This document shows, piece by piece, positions 55,803 to 64,000 of a stretch of DNA of 64,000 nt. The notes beneath the pieces were generated by a model. The model ran no database searches and was not told where the DNA came from. It saw nothing but the letters and a program-made list of their open reading frames with translations. The stretch is from Pseudomonas sp. DG56-2 (GTDB taxonomy: Bacteria > Pseudomonadota > Gammaproteobacteria > Pseudomonadales > Pseudomonadaceae): NCBI RefSeq assembly GCF_004803755.1, contig NZ_CP032311.1, forward strand, positions 1,876,501 to 1,940,500, written 5' to 3'. Position 1 is the first letter of the stretch, and every line of letters begins with the position of its first letter. A program made the position numbers and the translations under genes.

Positions 55803-56408
55803 ATGCACCTTATTCCCGAAATTGATGCGTTCCTTGGTTGCCGTACTCCCGATGCCTGGGTCCAGGCCGCCCTTGCCGATCAGGAAACCCTGTTGATCGA
55901 CCACAAGAACTGCGAGTTCAAGGCCGCCAGTACGGCGTTGAGCCTGATGGCCAAGTACAACACGCACCTGGACCTGATCAACATGATGTCGCGCCTGGCA
56001 CGTGAAGAGCTGGTGCATCATGAACAAGTCCTGCGGCTGATGAAGCGCCGCAAGATCGGTCTGCGTCCACTTTCGGCCGGGCGCTATGCATCCGGGTTGC
56101 GTCGCGTGGTGCGCACGCACGAACCGGTGAAACTGGTCGACACGCTGGTGGTCGGTGCATTTATCGAGGCGCGCAGCTGCGAGCGCTTTGCCGCGTTGGT
56201 GCCGCATCTGGACGAAGAATTGGGCAAGTTCTATCACGGCCTGCTCAACAGCGAAGCCCGGCATTACCAGGGTTACCTCAAGCTGGCGCATCAATACGGT
56301 GAAGCGGCGGATGTCGAGCGCGTAGTACTGAAGGTCAGAGAGGTTGAAGCCGAATTGATCACCACCCCGGATGAAGAATTTCGTTTCCATAGTGGTATTC
56401 CTGCTTAA
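55803..56408 (+). CDS. miaE: MiaE, tRNA 2-methylthio-N6-isopentenyladenosine hydroxylase
   Basis: 201 residues from MHLIPEIDAFLGCRTPDAWV; an upstream in-frame ATG at 55707 would add an unlikely hydrophobic leader. It is a ferritin-like diiron protein that hydroxylates ms2i6A at position 37 of tRNAs reading U-starting codons, using oxygen. Iron ligands are visible as Glu/His residues in QETLLIDHKNCEFKAAST, REELVHHEQVL, GAFIEARSCERFA and LLNSEARHYQGYL. A hairpin terminator follows at once. Confidence 0.93.
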   Translation: MHLIPEIDAFLGCRTPDAWVQAALADQETLLIDHKNCEFKAASTALSLMAKYNTHLDLINMMSRLAREELVHHEQVLRLMKRRKIGLRPLSAGRYASGLRRVVRTHEPVKLVDTLVVGAFIEARSCERFAALVPHLDEELGKFYHGLLNSEARHYQGYLKLAHQYGEAADVERVVLKVREVEAELITTPDEEFRFHSGIPA

Positions 56409-56411
56409 ACC

Positions 56412-56448
56412 ATCGCGGTGCGGCCATTGAGTTGCCCCGCGATTTTTT
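56412..56448 (+). terminator. Terminator of miaE
   Basis: ATCGCGG (56412-56418) pairs with CCGCGAT (56437-56443), with additional GCGGC/GTTGC pairing inside, followed by TTTTT at 56444-56448. It starts 4 bp after the stop. Confidence 0.82.
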
Positions 56449-56480
56449 ATAGGCAAATAGTAAGCAGGCTAATTAATGGC

Positions 56481-56529
56481 TTGACGCTAGCTGTCTAGGC
56501 AGTAACATTATGTTACTAACTGCCTAAGC
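56481..56529 (+). promoter_or_regulatory. Promoter and nested palindromic operator of the emrRAB-like operon
   Basis: TTGACG (56481-56486) and TAACAT (56503-56508) are 16 bp apart. The -10 lies inside AGTAACATTATGTTACT (56501-56517), a perfect palindrome about one central T. A second, outer repeat CTAGGCAGT (56495-56503) / ACTGCCTAA (56519-56527) matches 8 of 9. This is the expected layout of a MarR repressor box blocking its own promoter. Confidence 0.7.
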
Positions 56530-56542
56530 AGGTAATGCCTTC

Positions 56543-57016
56543 ATGCAGCATTTCTCCCCCGAAAACTTCCAGACCTGCACCATTGGCTTGCTCCTGGGGC
56601 GCGCCGCGCTGGTCAAGGACCGCATTCTCGACAGCCACCTGCAAGACTTCGGCGTCACTGCCGCGCAGTTCAAGGTGTTGATCATCGTTTCCCAATACGG
56701 TGTCGATACCCCTGCCGAGCTGTGCCGTTATCTCTCTCTGGATAGCGGTTCGATGACGCGCATGCTCGATCGTCTCGAACAAAAGCAATTGATCGAGCGT
56801 CGGCGTTGCCCGGATGACCGGCGTCAAGTGCGTCTTGGTTTGAGCGAGGAAGGGCAGAATCTGGCGGACCAATTGCCGCAGATCGGTGCAGCAGCAATGA
56901 ATGAGTTGGTAGGCGTGCTCGATGCAACGGAACTGGCAACCCTTGAAGGCTTGCTGACAAGAGTATTGCTTGCAGCCGGCGACACCCTGACAGCTCTGCG
57001 GGTAGGTGCGAAATGA
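56543..57016 (+). CDS. MarR-family repressor (EmrR-like)
   Basis: 157 residues. A MarR winged helix spans about 35-120: AAQFKVLIIVSQYGVDTPAE leads into ELCRYLSLDSGSMTRMLDRL, followed by the wing RRRCPDDRRQVRLGLSEEG. Flanking helices form the dimer interface. It heads an operon with a HlyD-type adaptor and a DHA2 transporter, each overlapping the previous gene by 4 nt, so it very likely represses that pump and is released by phenolic or other lipophilic compounds. A palindromic operator covers its promoter. Confidence 0.92.
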   Translation: MQHFSPENFQTCTIGLLLGRAALVKDRILDSHLQDFGVTAAQFKVLIIVSQYGVDTPAELCRYLSLDSGSMTRMLDRLEQKQLIERRRCPDDRRQVRLGLSEEGQNLADQLPQIGAAAMNELVGVLDATELATLEGLLTRVLLAAGDTLTALRVGAK

Positions 57017-58209
57017 GCGACATGCCTGATAGCGCCAACAGCGCGCAAGATCTCCACAACACCCGAAAACGCAAAACCTGGTTGTTCGGCCTTGCCTTGC
57101 TGGTCGTGCTTGGCGGGAGCACGGTATGGGCCTGGCATGAGCTTTACGGGCGATGGAATGAAGAAACCGACGATGCTTATGTCAACGGCAACGTTGTGGA
57201 GATCACGCCGTTGATCACTGGTACCGTCGTCAGCATCGGCGCCGACGATGGTGATCTGGTTCATGCCGGCCAAGTACTGATTGAGTTCGATCCCAGTGAT
57301 GCCGAAGTGGGTTTACAAGCTGCGCAGGCGCAGTTGGCCCGTGCTGTGCGTCAGGTGCGCGGGTTGTACAGCAATGTCGATGGCATGCGGGCTCAGGTCG
57401 CGGCGCGTCAGGCTGAACAGACCAAAGCCCAGGAAAACTACAACCGACGCAAGACCCTTGCTGCGGGCGGGGCAATTTCCCTGGAAGAGCTGTCTCACGC
57501 CCGCGATGATCTGGCCTCGGCACAAAGTTCGCTGATCAATGCCAAGCAGCAGCTCAATACCACCACTGCGCTGGTTGATGACACCGTGGTTTCGTCCCAT
57601 CCACAGGTGATGGCCGCGGCTGCCGAGTTGCGCCAGGCCTACCTGGCTGCCGCACGCACCACTCTGGTGGCGCCGGTTACAGGTTATGTGGCCAAGCGCA
57701 CCGTGCAATTGGGCCAGCGCTTGGAACCCGGTACCGCAACCATGGCGGTGATTCCCCTGGACCAGCTATGGATCGACGCCAACTTCAAGGAAACCCAGTT
57801 GCGCAACATGCGCATCGGTCAGCCGGTAGACATTGTTGCTGACTTGTATGGTAGCGAGGTCAAGTATAGCGGCACCATCGACAGTCTCGGCGCCGGCACC
57901 GGCAGTGCCTTCGCGTTGCTGCCAGCGCAGAACGCCACTGGCAACTGGATCAAGATCGTCCAGCGGGTGCCCGTGCGTATTCATATCAATGCTGAACAAC
58001 TGGCCGCCCATCCACTGCGTATCGGTCTTTCGACCCAGGTTAGCGTTGATCTGCATGACCAGAGCGGCCCTGTGTTGGCCCAGGTGCCTGCGCAAAAGGC
58101 ATCGTTTACCACTCAGGTGTATGACCGCCAGTTGATTGAAGCCGATGCCATGATCACGCGGCTGATCCATGAAAACAGTGAAGGCTCCAGCAAGACGGCC
58201 GTGCGATGA
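57013..58209 (+). CDS. EmrA-like membrane fusion protein
   Basis: 398 residues. An N-terminal membrane helix (about 18-38; KTWLFGLALLVVLGGSTVWA) anchors it in the inner membrane. The rest is periplasmic: a biotinyl-lipoyl half (NEETDDAYVNGNVVEITPLI), a long helical hairpin (about 95-190), the second lipoyl half (LVAPVTGYVAKRTVQLGQRL) and a beta-barrel domain. It connects the DHA2 pump to an outer-membrane channel, which is not encoded here. The ATG overlaps the repressor stop by 4 nt and its own stop overlaps the pump start. Confidence 0.94.
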   Translation: MSDMPDSANSAQDLHNTRKRKTWLFGLALLVVLGGSTVWAWHELYGRWNEETDDAYVNGNVVEITPLITGTVVSIGADDGDLVHAGQVLIEFDPSDAEVGLQAAQAQLARAVRQVRGLYSNVDGMRAQVAARQAEQTKAQENYNRRKTLAAGGAISLEELSHARDDLASAQSSLINAKQQLNTTTALVDDTVVSSHPQVMAAAAELRQAYLAAARTTLVAPVTGYVAKRTVQLGQRLEPGTATMAVIPLDQLWIDANFKETQLRNMRIGQPVDIVADLYGSEVKYSGTIDSLGAGTGSAFALLPAQNATGNWIKIVQRVPVRIHINAEQLAAHPLRIGLSTQVSVDLHDQSGPVLAQVPAQKASFTTQVYDRQLIEADAMITRLIHENSEGSSKTAVR

Positions 58210-59735
58210 GCAACACCGCTTCATTCACCCCGCCGAGCCTGCTGCTGACCACCATCGGGCTGTCGCTGGCAACGTTCATGCAGGTGCTCGATACCACCAT
58301 TGCCAACGTCGCCTTGCCGACCATTTCCGGCAATTTGGGGGTGAGCACCGAGCAGGGTACCTGGGTCATCACCTCGTTTGCGGTGAGTAACGCCATTGCC
58401 TTGCCGTTGACCGGCTGGCTGAGCCGGCGTTTCGGCGAAGTGAAGCTGTTTATCTGGGCCACCTTGCTGTTCGTGCTGGCGTCGTTTCTCTGTGGTGTCG
58501 CCCGGTCGATGCCGGAGTTGGTGGGCTTCCGGGTTTTGCAGGGGATCGTTGCCGGTCCTTTGTATCCGATGACCCAGACATTGTTGATCGCTGTCTATCC
58601 GCCGGCCAAGCGCGGCATGGCCCTGGCCTTGCTGGCGATGGTCACGGTCGTGGCGCCGATCGCCGGTCCGATCCTCGGCGGTTGGATAACCGATAGTTAC
58701 AGTTGGCCGTGGATCTTCTTCATCAACGTTCCGATCGGCTTGTTCGCTGCGGCAGTCGTACGCCAGCAGATGCGCACGCGTCCGGTGTCGACCCAGCGCC
58801 AGCCGATGGACTACATCGGCCTACTGACCCTGATCGTCGGTGTCGGTGCCTTGCAGGTGGTGCTGGACAAGGGCAATGACCTGGACTGGTTCGAGTCCAA
58901 TTTCATTATTGTTGGCAGTCTGATATCGGTGGTATTCCTGGCGATCTTTATCATCTGGGAACTGACCGATAAGCATCCGGTGGTCAATCTGCGCTTGTTC
59001 GTCCATCGCAACTTTCGCATCGGCACCATCGTATTAGTAGGAGGCTATGCGGGCTTTTTCGGTATCAACCTGATTCTGCCGCAGTGGTTGCAGACACAAA
59101 TGGGCTACACCGCTACCTGGGCTGGCCTGGCGGTGGCGCCCATCGGATTGCTGCCGGTACTGATGTCGCCGTTCGTCGGTAAATATGCACACAGAATCGA
59201 CTTGCGCCTGCTGGCAGGCCTGGCGTTCCTGGCCATCGGCACCAGTTGTTTCATGCGAGCAGGCTTTACCAATGAGGTCGACTTTCAGCACATCGCCCTG
59301 GTGCAGCTATTCATGGGTATCGGCGTGGCGCTGTTCTTCATGCCGACCTTGAGCATCCTGTTGTCGGACTTGCCACCGCACCAGATCGCCGACGGCTCCG
59401 GGCTAGCCACCTTCCTGCGCACCCTGGGTGGCAGCTTCGCCGCATCCTTGACGACCTGGTTGTGGATTCGCCGCGCGGACCAGCATCACGCCTACCTGAG
59501 CGAAAGCATCAGCACCTACGAGCCGGCCACCCGTGAAGCGCTCAATCAACTCGGGGGTGTGAATGGACAGTCTTTTGCGCAGTTGGAGCGAATGCTCAGC
59601 AGTCAGGCTTACATGATGTCGACGGTGGATTACTTCACCATGATGGGTTGGGTGTTTGCTGGGCTGATCTTACTGGTGTGGCTGGCCAAGCCGCCGTTTG
59701 CGGCCAAGGCAGGGCCGGCGTCGGCGGGGCATTGA
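58206..59735 (+). CDS. DHA2-family multidrug efflux transporter (EmrB-like)
   Basis: 509 residues with 14 predicted membrane helices, the DHA2 layout. Family motifs are MQVLDTTIANVALPTISGNL in helix 1 (motif D1), GWLSRRFGEVKLF (motif A) and ALLAMVTVVAPIAGPILGGW (motif C, marking a drug/proton antiporter). With the EmrA-like adaptor it should expel hydrophobic compounds from the inner membrane using the proton gradient. Third gene of the operon, start overlapping the adaptor stop by 4 nt. A REP-like pair follows. Confidence 0.94.
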   Translation: MSNTASFTPPSLLLTTIGLSLATFMQVLDTTIANVALPTISGNLGVSTEQGTWVITSFAVSNAIALPLTGWLSRRFGEVKLFIWATLLFVLASFLCGVARSMPELVGFRVLQGIVAGPLYPMTQTLLIAVYPPAKRGMALALLAMVTVVAPIAGPILGGWITDSYSWPWIFFINVPIGLFAAAVVRQQMRTRPVSTQRQPMDYIGLLTLIVGVGALQVVLDKGNDLDWFESNFIIVGSLISVVFLAIFIIWELTDKHPVVNLRLFVHRNFRIGTIVLVGGYAGFFGINLILPQWLQTQMGYTATWAGLAVAPIGLLPVLMSPFVGKYAHRIDLRLLAGLAFLAIGTSCFMRAGFTNEVDFQHIALVQLFMGIGVALFFMPTLSILLSDLPPHQIADGSGLATFLRTLGGSFAASLTTWLWIRRADQHHAYLSESISTYEPATREALNQLGGVNGQSFAQLERMLSSQAYMMSTVDYFTMMGWVFAGLILLVWLAKPPFAAKAGPASAGH

Positions 59736-59738
59736 GTA

Positions 59739-59793
59739 ATCGCCGGACAAGCCTGCTCCTGCCGTAGGGGTGGGAGAGGGCTTGCCCTGCGAT
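59739..59793. repeat. REP-like inverted pair between the efflux pump gene and lpxH
   Basis: ATCGCCGGACAAGCC (59739-59753) matches the reverse complement of 59779-59793 in 13 of 15 positions. The same word, with small changes, forms the pair at 48329-48374. It lies between convergent genes. Confidence 0.68.
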
Positions 59794-59799
59794 CAAGTC

Positions 59800-60522
59800 T
59801 CAAGGAAAAGCAAACGGCTGCAACTGAAACCCTTGCTCATCCACTTCCAGTGCCCAACCCTGGCGGTCCCAATCGCCCAGCACGATTCGCCGAGCCGGTT
59901 GATCATCGACCATCAGTTTGTGAATCGCCGGACGGTGGGTGTGGCCGTGCACCAGGGTGCGTACGCCATAGTGCGCCATGATCCGCGGAACTTCTTCCGG
60001 CGTCACGTCGACTATGTCGTTGGCTTTCATTCGCGTCTGCGCCCGGCTTTCACTGCGCAGCTTGCGCGCCAGCTTCTGGCGGGTGCTCAGCGGCAGGTGC
60101 CGAAGAATCCATAGGCTTACCGGGTTGCGCAGGTAACGGCGCATTTTCATGTAGGCCAGATCAAGGGTGCACAGGCTGTCGCCGTGCATCAACAACACCG
60201 GCTCGCCGCCCAGTTGCACGACACTTGGGTCGCTCAGCAGGGTGCAGCCGGCAGCCTTGCAGAAGGCCTCGCCGATCAGGAAATCGCGGTTGCCATGCAT
60301 TAGGTAGACTTGGGTACCACTGTCGCTCAAGGCGCGCAGGGCCTGGCAAATACTGGTCTGGAAGGGCGTCATGGCGTCATCGCCGATCCAGGCCTCGAAG
60401 AAGTCGCCGAGGATGTACAGCGCCTGGGCATGGCGCGCACGGCCGTCGAGCAGATCAAGAAACGCCCGGGTTATATCCGGGCGTTCTTCTTGCAAGTGCA
60501 GATCAGAGATCAGCAGTATCAC
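59800..60522 (-). CDS. lpxH: LpxH, UDP-2,3-diacylglucosamine diphosphatase
   Basis: 240 residues. It cleaves UDP-2,3-diacylglucosamine to lipid X and UMP, the fourth step of lipid A synthesis, at the inner membrane surface. The dimanganese calcineurin-type site is complete: ISDLHL (D and H), [30 protein letters not shown] and VHGHTHRP. It starts inside the end of ppiB with a 4-nt overlap, so both are translated from one mRNA. Confidence 0.96.
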   Translation of the reverse strand: MILLISDLHLQEERPDITRAFLDLLDGRARHAQALYILGDFFEAWIGDDAMTPFQTSICQALRALSDSGTQVYLMHGNRDFLIGEAFCKAAGCTLLSDPSVVQLGGEPVLLMHGDSLCTLDLAYMKMRRYLRNPVSLWILRHLPLSTRQKLARKLRSESRAQTRMKANDIVDVTPEEVPRIMAHYGVRTLVHGHTHRPAIHKLMVDDQPARRIVLGDWDRQGWALEVDEQGFQLQPFAFP

Positions 60523-61022
60523 TCAATGATCTCGGCTTTCTCGATGATCACGTCTTCGACCGGTACGTCCTGGTGGCCAGACTTGGAACCGGTGGAAACA
60601 GCCTTGATCTTGTCGACAACGTCGGTACCTTCGGTAACTTTACCGAATACCGCATAACCCCAGCCCTGCACGTTCTTGCCGCTGTGGTTGAGGAAACTGT
60701 TGTCGGTCACGTTGATGAAGAACTGTGCTGACGCCGAATGCGGCTCCATGGTACGAGCCATGGCGATGGTGTACTTGTCGTTGCTCAGGCCGTTGTCGGC
60801 TTCGTTCTGGATGCTCGGACGCTTGTCTTTCTTTTCTTTCATGCCTGGCTCGAAACCGCCACCCTGGATCATGAAGTTGCCGATTACGCGGTGGAATACG
60901 GTGTTGCTGTAGTGACCGGCATTTACGTATTCGATGAAGTTGGCCACGGTGATCGGGGCTTTTTCGGCATTCAGTTCAATGACGATGTCGCCGTGGTTGG
61001 TGCTCAGTTTGACTTTGGACAT
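60519..61022 (-). CDS. ppiB: PpiB, cytoplasmic cyclophilin-type peptidyl-prolyl isomerase
   Basis: 167 residues with no signal peptide. The cyclophilin active-site residues are seen in [20 protein letters not shown] (Arg, Phe, Met, Gln), [12 protein letters not shown] and [15 protein letters not shown]. It accelerates proline cis-trans isomerisation during folding. Upstream of lpxH, with a 4-nt overlap, and divergent from glnS across 235 bp. Confidence 0.96.
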   Translation of the reverse strand: MSKVKLSTNHGDIVIELNAEKAPITVANFIEYVNAGHYSNTVFHRVIGNFMIQGGGFEPGMKEKKDKRPSIQNEADNGLSNDKYTIAMARTMEPHSASAQFFINVTDNSFLNHSGKNVQGWGYAVFGKVTEGTDVVDKIKAVSTGSKSGHQDVPVEDVIIEKAEIIE

Positions 61023-61257
61023 GCTGGAATTCGCTCTTTCAAGGCATTCGAATTGGGGTTACGCAGGATCGCGATACAAACCTGACGCACAGTCTACAGC
61101 CCGCGATACGTGGTTCGCGGGAGTTTTTTCGCATTGCCTGCCGAATATCGGGCCAGTTTGTCGGACCGAAGCTGTCGGCAGCTCGACCGCTTCGGCTATG
61201 ATAAGCGCTTTGATTCAGTCGGCCTACCCAGGCCGTGTACCCGTATTCAAGGATCCT

Positions 61258-62961
61258 ATGAGCAAGCCCACTGCCGACACCGCTCCTAACGCCGCTGCCA
61301 AAGGCGCACCCGCCATCCCTGCGAACTTCCTGCGTCCGATCGTGCAGGCCGACCTGGATTCGGGCAAGCACAGCAGCATCGTCACCCGTTTTCCACCAGA
61401 GCCCAACGGATACCTGCACATCGGCCATGCCAAGTCGATTTGTGTGAACTTCGGCCTGGCCCAGGAATTCGGTGGGGCTTGTCACCTGCGTTTCGATGAC
61501 ACCAACCCGGCCAAAGAGGACCAGGAGTACATCGATGCCATCCAGAGCGATGTGCAGTGGCTGGGCTTCCAGTGGACCGGCCCGGTGCGTTACGCCTCCG
61601 AGTACTTCGACCAGTTGCACGACTGGGCCGTGGACCTGATCAAGTCGGGCAATGCCTACGTCTGCGACCTGACCCCGGAGCAGGCCAAGGAATACCGTGG
61701 CAACCTGACCGAGCCCGGCAAGAACAGCCCGTTCCGTGAGCGCAGCGTCGAAGAGAACCTGGACTTGTTCGCCCGCATGAAAGCCGGCGAGTTCAAGGAC
61801 GGTGAACGTGTGCTGCGGGCCAAGATCGACATGGCCTCGCCGAACATGAACCTGCGGGACCCGATCCTGTACCGCATTCGTCATGCTCATCACCACCAGA
61901 CCGGTGACAAGTGGTGTATCTACCCGAACTACGACTTCACCCATGGCCAGTCGGACGCTATCGAGGGCATCACGCACTCCATCTGCACCCTGGAGTTCGA
62001 AGGTCATCGCCCGCTGTACGAGTGGTTCCTTGACCACTTGCCGGTGCCGGCCAAGCCGCGCCAGTACGAATTCAGCCGCCTGAACCTTAACTACACCATC
62101 ACCAGCAAGCGCAAGCTCAAGCAATTGGTTGATGAGCAGCACGTCAACGGTTGGGACGACCCACGCATGTCGACGCTGTCGGGCTTTCGCCGTCGCGGCT
62201 ATACCCCGGCATCGATCCGCAACTTCTGCGAAATGATCGGCACCAACCGTTCCGACGGTGTGGTCGACATGTCGATGCTCGAATTCAGCATCCGTGACGA
62301 CCTTGATCGCACCGCGCCACGCGCCATGTGCGTGCTGCGTCCCTTGAAGGTGGTTATCACCAACTATCCGCAGGGCCAGGTCGAGAACCTCGAACTGCCG
62401 CGTCACCCTAAAGAAGACATGGGTGTGCGTGCGCTGCCGTTCGCTCGCGAGATCTACATCGACCGCGACGACTTCATGGAAGAGCCGCCAAAGGGCTACA
62501 AGCGTCTGGAGCCAGCCGGCGAAGTGCGTCTGCGCGGCAGCTACGTGATTCGCGCCGACGAGGCGATCAAGGACGCTGATGGCAATATCGTCGAGCTGCG
62601 TTGCTCCTATGACCCGGACACCCTGGGTAAAAACCCTGAAGGCCGCAAGGTCAAGGGCGTGATTCACTGGGTGCCGGCTGCAGCCAGCGTCGAATGCGAA
62701 GTGCGCCTTTACGACCGTCTGTTCCGCTCGGCCAATCCCGAGAAAACCGAAGACGGCGGCAGCTTCCTCGACAATATCAACTCCGATTCGCTGCAGGTAC
62801 TCACCGGTTGTCGTGCGGAACCTTCACTGGGCCAGGCCCAGCCAGAAGACCGCTTCCAGTTCGAGCGCGAAGGCTATTTCTGCGCCGACCTGAAAGACTC
62901 CCAGCCGGGTCGCCCGGTATTCAACCGGACTGTGACCCTGCGCGATTCGTGGGGCAGCTGA
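61258..62961 (+). CDS. glnS: Glutaminyl-tRNA synthetase
   Basis: 567 residues from [20 protein letters not shown]; the longer open frame upstream contains intergenic sequence. Class I synthetase that charges tRNA-Gln. The HIGH motif is YLHIGHAKS (about 59-67); the KMSKS equivalent reads [10 protein letters not shown]. Other family blocks are [37 protein letters not shown] and the C-terminal anticodon-binding barrels beginning near [11 protein letters not shown]. It is followed by cysS after 9 bp, so the two are likely cotranscribed. Confidence 0.97.
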   Translation: MSKPTADTAPNAAAKGAPAIPANFLRPIVQADLDSGKHSSIVTRFPPEPNGYLHIGHAKSICVNFGLAQEFGGACHLRFDDTNPAKEDQEYIDAIQSDVQWLGFQWTGPVRYASEYFDQLHDWAVDLIKSGNAYVCDLTPEQAKEYRGNLTEPGKNSPFRERSVEENLDLFARMKAGEFKDGERVLRAKIDMASPNMNLRDPILYRIRHAHHHQTGDKWCIYPNYDFTHGQSDAIEGITHSICTLEFEGHRPLYEWFLDHLPVPAKPRQYEFSRLNLNYTITSKRKLKQLVDEQHVNGWDDPRMSTLSGFRRRGYTPASIRNFCEMIGTNRSDGVVDMSMLEFSIRDDLDRTAPRAMCVLRPLKVVITNYPQGQVENLELPRHPKEDMGVRALPFAREIYIDRDDFMEEPPKGYKRLEPAGEVRLRGSYVIRADEAIKDADGNIVELRCSYDPDTLGKNPEGRKVKGVIHWVPAAASVECEVRLYDRLFRSANPEKTEDGGSFLDNINSDSLQVLTGCRAEPSLGQAQPEDRFQFEREGYFCADLKDSQPGRPVFNRTVTLRDSWGS

Positions 62962-62970
62962 GGAACGCTC

Positions 62971-64000
62971 GTGCTTAACATCTACAACACGCTTAGCAAG
63001 ACCAAGGAAGTTTTCAAGCCGCTCGATGGCAACAAGGTGCGCATGTATGTCTGCGGCATGACCGTGTACGACTACTGCCACCTGGGCCACGGTCGCAGCA
63101 TGGTAGCCTTCGACCTGGTCACGCGCTGGCTGCGTTACAGCGGCTACGACCTGACCTACGTGCGCAACATCACCGACATCGATGACAAGATCATCAACCG
63201 GGCCAATGAAAACGGCGAGTCGTTCGACGCCCTGACGGCGCGCATGATAGATGCGATGCACGAAGATGAGCGCCGCCTGAATATCTTGCCGCCAGATCAG
63301 GAGCCGCGTGCCACCGACCATATCGCCGGCATGCACGCGATGATCCAGACCCTGATCGACAAGGGTTTTGCCTACGCCGCGGCGAACGGTGATGTGTATT
63401 ACCGGGTCGGCAAGTTCGTCGGTTACGGCAAGTTGTCACGCAAGAAGATCGAAGACTTGCGTATTGGTGCTCGTATCGAAGTGGACGAAGCCAAGCAGGA
63501 TCCGCTCGACTTCGTCCTGTGGAAAGCCGTCAAGCCGGGCGAGCCAAGTTGGGAGTCGCCGTGGGGCCCAGGCCGTCCTGGCTGGCATATCGAATGCTCG
63601 GTGATGTCCACCTGCTGCCTGGGTGAAAGTTTCGACATCCATGGCGGTGGCAACGACCTGGAGTTCCCGCACCACGAAAACGAAATCGCCCAGAGCGAGG
63701 CTGCAACCGGCAAGCAGTACGCCAATTCGTGGATGCACTGCGGCATGATTCGCATCAATGGCGAGAAGATGTCCAAGTCCTTGAACAACTTCTTCACCAT
63801 TCGTGATGTGCTCGACAAATATCACCCGGAGGTGGTCCGCTACCTGCTGGTGTCGAGCCACTACCGTAGCTCGATCAACTACTCCGAAGACAGCCTGCGC
63901 GAGTCCAAGGGCGCCCTGGAGCGCTTCTACCACGCATTGCGCGGCTTGCCGCGAGTGCAAGCCAAGGGTGGCGAAGCCTACGTCGAGCGTTTCACCGCGG
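62971..64000 (+). CDS. cysS: Cysteinyl-tRNA synthetase, N-terminal part (runs off the window)
   Basis: 343 residues are visible of about 460. The start is a GTG at 62971 after GAGGAACGCTC, reading [20 protein letters not shown]. Class I features are the zinc Cys and HIGH-type motif in [53 protein letters not shown] and [20 protein letters not shown] (zinc ligands), and the KMSKS loop [12 protein letters not shown]. It charges tRNA-Cys. No frameshift or stop is seen up to the window end. Confidence 0.96.
   Translation, partial: MLNIYNTLSKTKEVFKPLDGNKVRMYVCGMTVYDYCHLGHGRSMVAFDLVTRWLRYSGYDLTYVRNITDIDDKIINRANENGESFDALTARMIDAMHEDERRLNILPPDQEPRATDHIAGMHAMIQTLIDKGFAYAAANGDVYYRVGKFVGYGKLSRKKIEDLRIGARIEVDEAKQDPLDFVLWKAVKPGEPSWESPWGPGRPGWHIECSVMSTCCLGESFDIHGGGNDLEFPHHENEIAQSEAATGKQYANSWMHCGMIRINGEKMSKSLNNFFTIRDVLDKYHPEVVRYLLVSSHYRSSINYSEDSLRESKGALERFYHALRGLPRVQAKGGEAYVERFTA

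Noticed and set aside
61258..62961. The KMSKS-equivalent of GlnRS reads ITSKRKL
   Set aside because: Bacterial GlnRS naturally varies here (E. coli has a related MSKR form), so I do not consider it a defect.

Overview
This is a GC-rich (roughly 60%) stretch of a Pseudomonas chromosome, most likely of the P. putida / P. fluorescens group. The identification rests on gene content and order: a complete kdpFABCDE cluster, the oprI-type lipoprotein close to a DAHP synthase, the prpB-prpC-acnD-prpF-prpD propionate cluster converging on acnB, and ppiB-lpxH beside glnS-cysS. Codon and base use look even throughout. I saw no insertion sequence, prophage, CRISPR array, rRNA or tRNA. Almost all of the window is core chromosome.

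Layout. 1-3.2 kb (minus): a truncated lipoprotein gene, two GntR/FCD regulators and a DctA-type symporter that probably form one operon. 3.6-5.4 kb: a PAS-GGDEF-EAL c-di-GMP protein. 5.4-13.3 kb: kdpFABC potassium pump plus the KdpDE sensor pair. 13.3-21.9 kb: patatin-like lipase, small lipoprotein, CHAD protein, thioesterase, Mpo1-like membrane protein, chemoreceptor, TatD nuclease, MltF-like lytic transglycosylase, a small unknown gene with a structured leader, greB. 21.9-28.3 kb: ABC exporter divergent from tesA, L,D-transpeptidase, oprI, small acetyltransferase. 28.4-32.7 kb: DAHP synthase, PilZ-like protein, ketopantoate reductase-like protein, 5'-nucleotidase, universal stress protein. 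32.8-39.3 kb: cysB, a self-regulated GntR-ABC operon, cysH, thrH, pabB. 39.4-42.5 kb: a three-gene set of retropepsin-like protein, 7TM inactive transglutaminase and ATP-grasp ligase. 42.7-53.9 kb: methylcitrate cycle genes and acnB. 54.2-59.7 kb: DUF1289 protein, tandem Usp protein, miaE, EmrRAB-like efflux operon. 59.8-64 kb: lpxH, ppiB, glnS and the 5' part of cysS.

How the genes work together. Propionyl-CoA is handled by PrpC, then AcnD/PrpF, then AcnB, then PrpB. The alternative dehydratase gene prpD carries an in-frame amber codon and looks inactivated. KdpDE should switch on kdpFABC under potassium limitation. CysB and CysH belong to sulfate assimilation but are separated by an unrelated GntR-ABC operon.

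The most notable non-coding or unusual items are the broken prpD, a 138-bp nested inverted repeat upstream of acnB, a multi-hairpin leader before the small gene preceding greB, paired palindromic operators at the prp, emr, dctA and GntR-ABC promoters, and the poorly understood ligase/7TM/retropepsin operon.
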